DNA from: CAZVWH01 sp964631175
Lineage (GTDB): Bacteria; Planctomycetota; Phycisphaerae; Sedimentisphaerales; Anaerobacaceae
Length of the DNA: 64,000 nt
Direction: 5' to 3'
Assembly: GCA_964631175.1 (NCBI GenBank)
Contig: CAZVWH010000002.1
Span: forward strand, 1-64,000
Part shown: positions 18,578-25,284 of the stretch, in pieces
Numbering within the stretch: the first letter of the stretch is position 1
How the letters are laid out: each line of letters opens with the position of its first letter
The notes under the pieces: generated by a model
What the model saw: the letters and a program-made list of their open reading frames with translations, nothing else
Databases searched by the model: none
What the model was told of the DNA's origin: nothing
Program-made: the position numbers and the translations under genes

Positions 18578-19285
18578 ATGAACAAAAGCATGTCCCGAGT
18601 AAAATCGAGAGAATTATTTCTGTTCACCGCGTTAGCATTGATTGGTCTAATTATTTTTACCACTTTAATTTCGGCGGCTAATTCGCCAACCAGCACGAGT
18701 CCGGAGCTTAAGCCTATCCAGCTTTTGCCGCCACAAACGGACGGTGGCAGGCCCTTAATGCAGGTGCTTAAGGATAGAAAATCTTCACGAGAATTCAGCG
18801 CAGAGAAGCTCACCTCCCAAGTGCTTTCAAATATGCTCTGGGCAGCGTGGGGTATAAACCGCCCGGATTCGGCAAGGCGCACCGCACCATCCGCGATGAA
18901 TCGACAGGAAATCGATGTCTATGTCTCTACCGCCGACGGCCTTTACTTCTATGAGGCAAAGGGACACACATTGCAGCCGGTTCTGGCAGAAGATATTCGT
19001 GCCGCGACTGGGCTTCAGCCGTTCGTCAAGGATGCACCTGTGAACCTCATCTATGTAGCGGATTTCACGAGGATGGGTAAAACGACGGATGACGACAAGG
19101 TTTTTTATTCGGCTACCGATACGGGCTTTATCAGCCAGAATGTCTATCTATTCTGTGCTTCCGAAGGATTGGCGACCGTTGTGCGTAATCTAATTGATAA
19201 GCCGGCTCTGGCCAAGCAGATGAAACTGCGACCGGAGCAGAAGGTCATCCTCTCTCAATCAGTGGGATACCCGAAAAAGCAATAA
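18578..19285 (+). CDS. Exported nitroreductase-fold (SagB-like) oxidoreductase
   Basis: A flavin-dependent nitroreductase-superfamily protein of the SagB-type branch. After an N-terminal membrane/signal segment (ELFLFTALALIGLIIFTTLI, about residues 12-32) comes the family opening RPLMQVLKDRKSSREFS, then LSNMLWAAWGINRP, a central DVYVSTADGLYFYE strand and the C-terminal YSATDTGFISQNVYLFCASEGLAT helix, together the usual FMN-binding layout. AAGGAG precedes the ATG. Such exported stand-alone members occur in many anaerobes and have no agreed substrate; no SagC/D-type peptide cyclase genes are nearby, so peptide heterocycle formation is unlikely. It precedes a run of exported hydrolases but is separated from them by a hairpin. 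Confidence 0.82.
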   Translation: MNKSMSRVKSRELFLFTALALIGLIIFTTLISAANSPTSTSPELKPIQLLPPQTDGGRPLMQVLKDRKSSREFSAEKLTSQVLSNMLWAAWGINRPDSARRTAPSAMNRQEIDVYVSTADGLYFYEAKGHTLQPVLAEDIRAATGLQPFVKDAPVNLIYVADFTRMGKTTDDDKVFYSATDTGFISQNVYLFCASEGLATVVRNLIDKPALAKQMKLRPEQKVILSQSVGYPKKQ

Positions 19286-19437
19286 TTGCCAGTTGAAGCA
19301 AATACGGAGGACAATTGAGCGACGGGTATAGCTATTCTCTGCCGAGGTACTGGAATTAAAAGCGAAGTTTGGGAAACCTTCTAAGACGAAGAAACCTTTT
19401 GCCATCTTCCTCGACAAAACGATAAGATTATATAGGA

Positions 19438-19471
19438 TTAGCCCCCAACTTCACGTTGGGGGTTATAAAAG
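19438..19471 (+). repeat. TTTAGCC-type hairpin, copy b
   Basis: ATTAGCCCCCAACTTCACG followed by TTGGGGGTTATAAAAGG; eight-pair stem CCCCCAAC/GTTGGGGG. Nearly the same as copy c at 21949, differing in one loop base and a few flank bases. Confidence 0.7.
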
Positions 19472-19560
19472 GTACAAACCGATAATATGGGTTACATAAT
19501 AAACCGGCAACACGGGTAACAGTTTCGGTTATTATGAACCTCAGAAAGGAGGTTCAAACC

Positions 19561-20685
19561 ATGAATCTCAGGCAAATCACTTTGTGGCTGCTAACGGGAC
19601 TATTGTGTATAGGCGCTTCATCGGTCTTCGGCTCCGAGGGCACTATTGAGCCGGTGACACCTAATGCGTCGCGACAAGCCAAGGCGCTGCTGCAATTGCT
19701 GTATAGCATTTCGGGAAAGTACACACTAACCGGCCAGCACAACTACCCGAATACGAAGGATGCTTCCACTCAGCAAGCAGCCGAGCATTCCGGCAAGACC
19801 CCGGCTGTTTACAGCCAGGACTGGGGTTTTGCCAAGGATGGCGACAAGGACTCGTATCTTGCCAGGCCCGACATTGTAGAAGAAGTGAAGCGGCAGCACA
19901 AGTTAGGCTCAATCATTACTATATGCTGGCACGCCGTACCGCCAACGGCTGATGAGCCGATCACCTTCCGACCGAAGCGGGGTGAGCCTGCGCCGGACAA
20001 GCTTGCGACTGTGCAGGGTCAGCTCACGGATGAACAACTCAAAGACGTGCTCACGCTGGGTACGGAGCTGTATAAGCGCTGGTGTGCACAGGTTGACACT
20101 ATTGCGGTGTACTTGAAGCAGCTCCAGGATGCCAACGTTCCCGTGCTGTGGCGACCGTACCATGAAATGAACGGCGAGTGGTTCTGGTGGGGTGGAAGGC
20201 GAGGAGAACTCAGCACGGTGACACTCTACCGTCAAATGTTTGATCGGCTCGTGAACCATCACAAACTTACCAATCTGATCTGGGTATGGAGCGTTGACAG
20301 GCCCAGCACGCCAAGAAGGCAGTTCGCTGATTACTTTCCCGGCAGTGAATACCTCGACATCGTCTCATTGGACGTCTATGGGAGCGACTTTAATCAGTCC
20401 TATTACGACGGCCTGCTCAAGCTGGCGGATGGCAAACCGCTTGTCCTTGGCGAGGTGGGAAACCCGCCATCGCTGGAGGTCCTTCAGAAGCAGCCGATGT
20501 GGACATTGTATGTGATCTGGGCTGAGATGGTTCGGCTGACCAAGCAGGAAGTGCTGCAAACCCTGGTCAACGATCCACGCATGCTCAGCTTGGAAGATCC
20601 TGCTTATAACGAGGCAATAGCACCCTTCCGAGCCGCGTGCGGCCTGCCGCCATTAAGCCCTGCGGAGAAGCAGCTTACGCAATGA
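19561..20685 (+). CDS. Secreted GH26 beta-mannanase
   Basis: Predicted to cut internal beta-1,4 links in mannans outside the cytoplasm. Start ATG 19561 has an ideal AAAGGAGGT eight bases upstream and begins a signal peptide (MNLRQITLWLLTGLLCIGAS); an earlier in-frame ATG at 19534 has none. The mature 350 residues match glycoside hydrolase family 26: early SGKYTLTGQHNYPN, central WRPYHEMNGEWFWWGG with acid/base Glu202, and LGEVGN with nucleophile Glu298. It is a single catalytic domain with no carbohydrate-binding module. A GH5 hydrolase gene follows 100 bases later, so the two probably act on the same polysaccharide. Family assignment strong; exact substrate inferred. Confidence 0.9.
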   Translation: MNLRQITLWLLTGLLCIGASSVFGSEGTIEPVTPNASRQAKALLQLLYSISGKYTLTGQHNYPNTKDASTQQAAEHSGKTPAVYSQDWGFAKDGDKDSYLARPDIVEEVKRQHKLGSIITICWHAVPPTADEPITFRPKRGEPAPDKLATVQGQLTDEQLKDVLTLGTELYKRWCAQVDTIAVYLKQLQDANVPVLWRPYHEMNGEWFWWGGRRGELSTVTLYRQMFDRLVNHHKLTNLIWVWSVDRPSTPRRQFADYFPGSEYLDIVSLDVYGSDFNQSYYDGLLKLADGKPLVLGEVGNPPSLEVLQKQPMWTLYVIWAEMVRLTKQEVLQTLVNDPRMLSLEDPAYNEAIAPFRAACGLPPLSPAEKQLTQ

Positions 20686-20741
20686 CTCTTTTTCGACGTA
20701 GGTGATTGATTAATGCTGCCTGCAGGCTCGTTGGCAAAGCG

Positions 20742-20756
20742 GCCCGCAGAGCGGGC
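20742..20756. repeat. Short GC hairpin between the GH26 and GH5 genes
   Basis: GCCCGC AGA GCGGGC, a perfect six-pair stem with a three-base loop, 32 bases before the GH5 start. Too short and lacking a T-run for a terminator; may slow read-through or belong to the dispersed hairpins. Confidence 0.45.
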
Positions 20757-20787
20757 ATCTACATACTATTCAAATAAGGGGAAAATT

Positions 20788-21867
20788 ATGAAAAAAGTGA
20801 CACGACTCATAATAATTATCTTCATCCTACCATTATGTCACCAAAACATCCATGCACAGGAAACCACAAAACCACAAGAAAATCATGCCTGGTGGAACGA
20901 AGGATTTCGGAGGAGGCCTCGCAACAATCCACTGGCAAAGAAACTTCCTCTTATAGAGGTGAAAGGAAATAAGTTTGTTGATCCGGAGGGTAAAACAATT
21001 TTATTCCGTGGCTTGTCGATTTCCGATCCCGATAAGCTCGAAAATCAGGGGCATTGGAATAAGAAACATTTTGAGAAGGTAAAGGAAATGGGTGCAATGA
21101 TTGTCCGTATTCCGGTTCATCCTACTGCATGGCGGCAGCGTACTACGGAAAAATATCTGGAGATGCTTGACCAGGCGGTCCAGTGGTGTACGGAGCTTGA
21201 AATGTATATTATCATTGATTGGCATACCATCGGTAATTTGAAGATGGAGCTTTTCCAGAATCCTATGTATAACACAACCCAACGTGAGACTTATGAATTC
21301 TGGCGTACGATTGCCAGACACTTCAGAGGGAACAACACCGTTGCATTTTACGAGCTATTCAACGAGCCGACAATCTACAGGGGACAGCTCGGCAGAATGT
21401 CATGGAGCGAATGGAAAAAATTAAATGAAGATATGATCAGTCTCATTCGTGCCTACGATAAAGAAACCATACCCCTGGTAGCTGGTTTTGATTGGGCGTA
21501 TGATTTGACTCCGCTTCACATCGATCCCATCAATGCAGAGGGAATCGGATACGTGACGCATCCTTATTCGAATAAACGTCGAAAACCCTGGGTGCCCAAG
21601 TGGGAAGAGAATTTTGGATTCGCGGCGAACCGCTACCCGGTTATCGCAACCGAGTTTGGCTTTATGCTGCGTAAGGGACAAAAGGTAAAAGACGAAGACT
21701 ATCCAAAAGTCATCATAAAGTATCTTGAAGGCAAAGGGATCAGTTGGATTGCGTGGGTGTATGACCCCCAGTGGCATCCTCGCATGTTAGAATCGTGGGA
21801 TACTTATGAACTGACAGGAGGCGGCGAGTTTTTCAAACAGGCAATGCATGGAGAAATAACGGATTGA
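20788..21867 (+). CDS. Secreted GH5 glycoside hydrolase (cellulase/mannanase fold)
   Basis: A retaining beta-glycosidase of family 5, TIM-barrel fold, exported by the signal peptide MKKVTRLIIIIFILPLCHQN. Start ATG 20788 is preceded by AAGGGG; the longer frame to 20713 would bury the signal. Family marks: VIRIPVHP-like strand (MIVRIPVHPTAW), YIIIDWHT, FYELFNEPT with acid/base Glu193, and VIATEFGF with nucleophile Glu289. The substrate cannot be read from the sequence, since GH5 covers cellulases, mannanases and others, but the GH26 mannanase just upstream and the GH27 at the right end point to mannan or galactomannan. The domain is about 310 residues with a Pro/Arg-rich linker after the signal. 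Confidence 0.9.
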   Translation: MKKVTRLIIIIFILPLCHQNIHAQETTKPQENHAWWNEGFRRRPRNNPLAKKLPLIEVKGNKFVDPEGKTILFRGLSISDPDKLENQGHWNKKHFEKVKEMGAMIVRIPVHPTAWRQRTTEKYLEMLDQAVQWCTELEMYIIIDWHTIGNLKMELFQNPMYNTTQRETYEFWRTIARHFRGNNTVAFYELFNEPTIYRGQLGRMSWSEWKKLNEDMISLIRAYDKETIPLVAGFDWAYDLTPLHIDPINAEGIGYVTHPYSNKRRKPWVPKWEENFGFAANRYPVIATEFGFMLRKGQKVKDEDYPKVIIKYLEGKGISWIAWVYDPQWHPRMLESWDTYELTGGGEFFKQAMHGEITD

Positions 21868-21948
21868 CGATCTGCATAAAAAACTTGATTTAGCACAACC
21901 TAAGTCTCTGGAAGTAAGATTGCAGGGATTTCACAAATTGTTTTTATG

Positions 21949-21982
21949 TTTAGCCCCCAACTTCATGTTGGGGGTCATAAAG
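21949..21982 (+). repeat. TTTAGCC-type hairpin, copy c
   Basis: GTTTAGCCCCCAACTTCATG followed by TTGGGGGTCATAAAGG; same stem as copy b. It lies 81 bases after the GH5 stop. Confidence 0.7.
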
Positions 21983-22085
21983 GATTGCAGGACGGCTGGG
22001 TGGCACGCCCAAACTTGTTTGAGCGTGGCTGCCGCCTTATGCTCTTACGCCCTTGTCCGCCATTCACCACTCACCAATAACCAGC

Positions 22086-22160
22086 TTTTTTCTTGCGTTT
22101 TCCAACAATCCCAACCATAATATCACCCGCGTAAGCGGAATCGACATCCTTGATCCAACC
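22086..22160. repeat. 70-bp dispersed repeat, copy A
   Basis: Shares TTTTTTCTTGC, TTTTCC(G/A)ACAATCCC, ACCATAATATC and AAGCGG plus the end TTGATCC with copies B (23166) and C (23634). On the minus strand all three keep a frame reading IMVGIVGK followed by basic residues. Confidence 0.7.
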
Positions 22161-22291
22161 ACCAATAGTCAATGGAAAATATTAAATAATCAATTGCTGG
22201 GCACAGCCCATGCGGATCGCCAAACCATCGGCTGAACTCATCCGCGGCACCGGCGAACTGTGACGTTAGGGGACTTAAAAAAGGATAACAG

Positions 22292-23059
22292 ATGATACGA
22301 AAGATAACAGCCATTATCGTTCTGTTGCTGACAAGTACCATGCTCACCGGCTGTGCCAGTCAGCAGGAGCTTGCTTTTAAATCGGTCGAGGGCAAGGATC
22401 ACTCCGCCGTCACACCTGTGAAGCAGACCGTCGATTGGGCTGTCGAATGGTGGGGCCCACGCCATGACGCCGTTAATGAGCGGCTGAGAAAGGGAAATGT
22501 CGATTTGCTCTTTATCGGTGACTCGATCATTCATGGCTGGGAAAACACAGGCAAGGAAATCTGGGATGCCTATTATGCACCGCGCAATGCGGTCAATATG
22601 GGTTTTGGCGGGGACCGTACACAGCATGTGTTATGGCGACTGGATCATTCGAACCTGGAGTGTATTTCTCCAAAGCTTACGGTGCTCATGATTGGAACGA
22701 ACAATTCAAATGGGAATGACAATACCGCCGAAGAAATCGCCGACGGAATTATCACCATCTGTCAGCGGCTGCGTGCCAAACTTCCCAGGACGAAGATACT
22801 TATGCTGGCGATATTCCCACGCAATCCGGAACCCTCGGCTCAGCGTCAGAAGAATGCCAGAGCCAGCCTATTGGCTTCAAGGATAGCTGATGGAAAGACG
22901 ATTTATTATCTCGATATCAATAGCAGCTTTCTGACGGGCGACGAGCTATTGACCAAAGACATCATGCCGGACTACCTGCATCCCAACAAGGCCGGTTACA
23001 AAATCTGGGCACAGGTTATGGAGCCTAAAATCGCCCAACTAATGGGCGAGCGTAAATAA
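22292..23059 (+). CDS. SGNH/GDSL-family lipoprotein esterase
   Basis: A 255-residue SGNH hydrolase, likely a carbohydrate or lipid esterase. The N-terminus is a lipoprotein signal with lipobox LTGC (Cys20), so it is anchored to a membrane outside the cytoplasm. The four family blocks are intact: GDSI (nucleophile Ser78), NMGFGGD, IGTNNSN and MPDYLHPN (Asp227, His230). The arrangement resembles platelet-activating-factor acetylhydrolase-like SGNH proteins used as acetyl esterases on polysaccharides. It follows the GH26 and GH5 genes on the same strand after 424 bases of repeats, so a role in de-acetylating mannan is plausible but inferred. The sequence AAAAAAGGATAACAG before the ATG holds the ribosome site. 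Confidence 0.87.
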   Translation: MIRKITAIIVLLLTSTMLTGCASQQELAFKSVEGKDHSAVTPVKQTVDWAVEWWGPRHDAVNERLRKGNVDLLFIGDSIIHGWENTGKEIWDAYYAPRNAVNMGFGGDRTQHVLWRLDHSNLECISPKLTVLMIGTNNSNGNDNTAEEIADGIITICQRLRAKLPRTKILMLAIFPRNPEPSAQRQKNARASLLASRIADGKTIYYLDINSSFLTGDELLTKDIMPDYLHPNKAGYKIWAQVMEPKIAQLMGERK

Positions 23060-23092
23060 TCAGAAGACAGAATACAGAAGACAGAATAAGAA
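23060..23092. repeat. CAGAAGACAGAAT short tandem repeat
   Basis: Two and a half units of CAGAAGACAGAATA directly after the SGNH gene stop. Complement of the CTTCTGTCCTCTG arrays at 24014 and 25143. Confidence 0.6.
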
Positions 23093-23102
23093 GAAAGACG
23101 AC

Positions 23103-23132
23103 GTTTAGCCGGCACCCCCGCGGTGCCGGTCA
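23103..23132 (+). repeat. TTTAGCC-type hairpin, copy d
   Basis: GTTTAGCCGGCACCCCCGCG followed by GTGCCGG; stem CCGGCACC/GGTGCCGG. The stem is the same as in copies f and g, which lie in the opposite orientation. Confidence 0.72.
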
Positions 23133-23165
23133 ACGAGGAATGCAATACGAGATACGAACGACGAG

Positions 23166-23236
23166 TTTTTTTCTTGCTTTTCCGACAATCCCGACCATAA
23201 TATCGCCGACAAGCGGGATTCACACCTTTGATTAAT
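23166..23236. repeat. 70-bp dispersed repeat, copy B
   Basis: TTTTTTCTTGCTTTTCCGAC, AATCCCGACCATAATATCGC, then AAGCGGGATTCACACC and TTGATT. Closest to the consensus of the three copies. Confidence 0.72.
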
Positions 23237-23242
23237 CTAAAT

Positions 23243-23275
23243 GTTTAGCCCTGCCACTTGTTGGCAGGGTTTTAG
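23243..23275 (+). repeat. TTTAGCC-type hairpin, copy e
   Basis: GTTTAGCCCTGCCACTTGTT then GGCAGGGTTTTAG; stem CCCTGCCA/TGGCAGGG. The flank TTTAG is kept although the stem sequence differs completely from copies d, f and g. Confidence 0.7.
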
Positions 23276-23307
23276 TGCCCCCGAAGAAGAACCGTACCGG
23301 TTGAAAA

Positions 23308-23339
23308 GAAACGCAATACACGATACGCAATACGAGATT
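23308..23339. repeat. TACGCAATACG repeat cluster
   Basis: CGCAATACACGATACGCAAT followed by ACGAGATT, a member of the TACGCAATACG family that also flanks acsC. Confidence 0.6.
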
Positions 23340-23401
23340 ATTGCCCAAACGAACGGCCGTACGCTGAGCTGCTGAGCTTAGCTGCTGGAAGAAACAGGAT
23401 T

Positions 23402-23605
23402 ATGGTTGAGCTCACAGACGAACAGAGGAAAGTCATGTTTCAGCTCGGAAGAACAGACTCTGTTTTCGATTCGGTCCCCGAGCATGTTATCGATCAACTT
23501 GTGCAGATGGGGCTATCGTACTATCGGTCAAAAAAGAATATCTGCTTCACTGATGAAGGGGAGAGAATTTATCAACAGCTAAAAAAATGGGAGTCATTAG
23601 CATAG
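23402..23605 (+). CDS. Small hypothetical protein, possibly winged-helix-like
   Basis: A 67-residue acidic/basic helical protein (MVELTDEQRKVMFQLGRTDS onwards) with a helix, a short turn (VPEHVIDQLVQMGLSYY) and an extended CFTDEGERIYQQLKKW end, the pattern seen in small winged-helix domains. AGGATT precedes the ATG. No family is recognised, and it stands alone between repeat blocks; its amino-acid make-up is nevertheless far more protein-like than the repeat frames around it. Confidence 0.5.
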   Translation: MVELTDEQRKVMFQLGRTDSVFDSVPEHVIDQLVQMGLSYYRSKKNICFTDEGERIYQQLKKWESLA

Positions 23606-23633
23606 TATCGTCATCTTTGCGCGACCTTGCCGC

Positions 23634-23706
23634 TTTTTTTCTTGCCTTTTCCGACAATACCGACCATAATTTCACCAGTAAGCGAGACTCACACCGTTGA
23701 TCCGTT
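23634..23706. repeat. 70-bp dispersed repeat, copy C
   Basis: TTTTTTTCTTGCCTTTTCCG, ACAATACCGACCATAATTTC, then AAGCGAGACTCACACCGTTG and ATCCG. Begins 29 bases after the stop of the small protein at 23402. Confidence 0.7.
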
Positions 23707-23715
23707 TGGAAAAAA

Positions 23716-23806
23716 TTGGTAGGGTGTGCACCGCACACCAAAGTTATTTAAATGCGGAATCAAAACGAGGTAAAGAATTGTAGGGTGGTGCTTTAGCCCA
23801 CCAGCC
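23716..23806. repeat. Two GTAGGGTG-type hairpins
   Basis: TTGGTAGGGTGTGCACCGCA then CACC at 23716-23740, and ATTGTAGGGTGGTGCTTTAG then CCCACC at 23777-23802. Each folds on itself (GGTGTGC/GCACACC; GGTGG/CCACC-like). Confidence 0.6.
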
Positions 23807-23875
23807 GGTTCTAACTGCTGCACACGCGGTGCCGGTGAGCTTTTCTTTATGCGGAAACCATATAAACAATAGAAT

Positions 23876-23937
23876 GGCTGGGGACAGCTCGTGAAGCGTA
23901 TCTCGTATTGCGTATCGCGTGAAGCGCGTTGCGTAGA
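23876..23937. repeat. CGTATTGCGTAT repeat cluster
   Basis: GAAGCGTATCTCGTATTGCG, TATCGCGTGAAGCGCGTTGC; the complement-oriented form of the TACGCAATACG family. Confidence 0.55.
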
Positions 23938-23952
23938 TTGATAAACCTAACG

Positions 23953-23980
23953 ATTGTGGTGTGCGGTGCACACACTACGA
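23953..23980. repeat. GTAGGGTG-type hairpin, inverted copy
   Basis: TTGTGGTGTGCGGTGCACAC then ACTACG; on the minus strand CGTAGTGTGTGCACCGCACA then CC. Matches the copy at 23716. Confidence 0.55.
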
Positions 23981-23989
23981 ACTCTTGAA

Positions 23990-24016
23990 CCGGCACCGCA
24001 GGGGTGCCGGCTAAAC
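23990..24016 (-). repeat. TTTAGCC-type hairpin, copy f
   Basis: CCGGCACCGCAGGGGTGCCG then GCTAAAC; read on the minus strand it begins GTTTAGCCGGCACC. The stem is identical to copy g. Confidence 0.72.
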
Positions 24017-24070
24017 GCCTTCTGTCCTCTGCCTTCTGTCCTCTGCCTTCTGTCCTCTGCCTTCTGTCCC
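24014..24070. repeat. CTTCTGTCCTCTGC tandem array
   Basis: Four near-perfect 14-base units of CTTCTGTCCTCTGC, then a CTTCGACTGGATTCGACAG repeat. The units are too short and unspaced for CRISPR. Confidence 0.75.
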
Positions 24071-24219
24071 TTCGACTGGATTCGACAGTCTCACCACAGG
24101 TCCGCTCCCCTCGACCGTGCTCGGGACAGGCAGGGCAGGCTTCTGTCGTCCGTATTCAAATTGTCGCCTAAATTTGGTATAAATATATACGGACAAATTT
24201 TAGATAGGCTCGTGAGTAT

Positions 24220-25014
24220 ATGTTCGGATTCAAAAAATGGCGACGAAATCGACTTGCCGGTCGGAAGTTCCCTGACCAGTGGCTTGAGATTATTAAAAGA
24301 AACGTGCCGATTTACAGGCTGCTATCGGCGGCGGACCAAAAAGAGCTGCAGCGTCACATCCTTATCTTTATCTCAGAGAAAGGTTTCGAAGGCTGTGGCG
24401 GCCTAAAGATTACCGACGAGATAAAGGTCACCATAGCGGCTCAGGCCTGTATCTTGCTGCTTCACCGCAAAACCGAATACTATCCCGGCCTTTCTTCTAT
24501 ACTTGTATATCCAAGGTCTTATATAGCGCGTAGCACGCGACATCTGGCCGGTGGAATCGTAGCGGAAGGCATGGATGTTCGTCTGGGCGAGTCCTGGCAT
24601 CATGGCTCGGTCGTCCTCTCATGGGACGACGTCCGCCGCAGTGCTGCTGATATTCATGATGGTCATAACGTAGCTTTACACGAGTTCGCACACCAGATTG
24701 ATAGCTCTTTTGCCAAAGGTGACGGTACGCCGGTCCTTAAAAGCGCTTCGACCTTCATAGCCTGGGCCCGTATCTTGCAAAAAGAATACCAGAAGCTTCA
24801 GCGCCAGGTCAGCCGCAATAGCGTCACTATCTTGGATAAGTATGGTGCTGTGAATCCCGCCGAGTTTTTTGCTGTTGCAACCGAATATTTTTTTGAGAAG
24901 CCAAAGCAATTGCACAGACTCCATTCAGAGTTATACGAAGAATTAAAACGTTTCTACCAGCAAGACCCGGCCGGGTGGAAAAAAGAGAATGGCCGGCAAA
25001 CTTTTGCAATATAG
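24220..25014 (+). CDS. mtfA: MtfA-family zinc peptidase
   Basis: A 264-residue cytoplasmic member of the MtfA family (DUF980), known in Escherichia coli as a zinc aminopeptidase that titrates the glucose repressor Mlc. The active site HEFAH (His154, Glu155, His158) and the downstream zinc ligand in NPAEFFAVATEYFFE are intact, as is the N-terminal MFGFKKWRR...P.F block. Length matches the family. No Mlc or PTS gene is in the window, so the target here is unknown. It is bracketed by inverted copies f and g of the TTTAGCC hairpin set, which share the same stem. Confidence 0.88.
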   Translation: MFGFKKWRRNRLAGRKFPDQWLEIIKRNVPIYRLLSAADQKELQRHILIFISEKGFEGCGGLKITDEIKVTIAAQACILLLHRKTEYYPGLSSILVYPRSYIARSTRHLAGGIVAEGMDVRLGESWHHGSVVLSWDDVRRSAADIHDGHNVALHEFAHQIDSSFAKGDGTPVLKSASTFIAWARILQKEYQKLQRQVSRNSVTILDKYGAVNPAEFFAVATEYFFEKPKQLHRLHSELYEELKRFYQQDPAGWKKENGRQTFAI

Positions 25015-25116
25015 TTCGCACAATCAGGTTTATGTCATGTGAGCTTGCCGTTGGCTGAGATTTTAGATTCTTCGACTCCCTCAATCTCATTCGTCGCATG
25101 TATTACGTCCCTCGTT

Positions 25117-25146
25117 GACCGGCACCGCAGGGGTGCCGGCTAAACG
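25117..25146 (-). repeat. TTTAGCC-type hairpin, copy g
   Basis: GACCGGCACCGCAGGGGTGC then CGGCTAAACG. About 100 bases after the mtfA stop. Confidence 0.72.
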
Positions 25147-25203
25147 TCTTCTGTCCTCTGTCTCCTGTCTCCTGTCTTCTGTCCTCTGTCTTCCATCTCC
25201 TGC
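25143..25203. repeat. CTTCTGTCCTCTGTCTCCTG array
   Basis: Imperfect seven-base units (CTTCTGT, CCTCTGT, CTCCTGT) following hairpin copy g, just as the 24014 array follows copy f: hairpin and array have moved or been duplicated as one unit. Confidence 0.7.
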
Positions 25204-25284
25204 ATACCAAATATTGTTCGTTCTATTATCTTGTGGAATTTTACTGCTGCTACGGTAGAATGTCGCACTTAAATAGGTAAGGAT

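Larger units (their letters stand above)
21868..22291. other. Intergenic region with hairpin and 70-bp repeat
   Basis: No gene seen. Holds TTTAGCC-type hairpin copy c and copy A of the 70-bp repeat, then the leader of the SGNH lipoprotein gene. Confidence 0.6.
23060..23401. other. Repeat-filled intergenic region
   Basis: No gene seen. In order: tandem CAGAAGACAGAAT, TTTAGCC hairpin copy d, an ATACGAGATACG fragment, 70-bp repeat copy B, TTTAGCC hairpin copy e, and a CGCAATACACGATACGCAAT cluster. Confidence 0.65.
23606..24219. other. Repeat-filled intergenic region
   Basis: No gene seen. It holds 70-bp repeat copy C, three GTAGGGTG-type hairpins, a CGTATTGCGTATCGCG cluster, TTTAGCC hairpin copy f, a CTTCTGTCCTCTGC tandem array and a copy of the CTTCGACTGGATTCGACAG repeat. 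This is the densest repeat block in the window. Confidence 0.65.

Noticed and set aside
24014..25203. Tandem CTTCTGTCCTCTGC units as a CRISPR array
   Set aside because: Units of 7-14 bases with no spacers of constant length, no cas genes.
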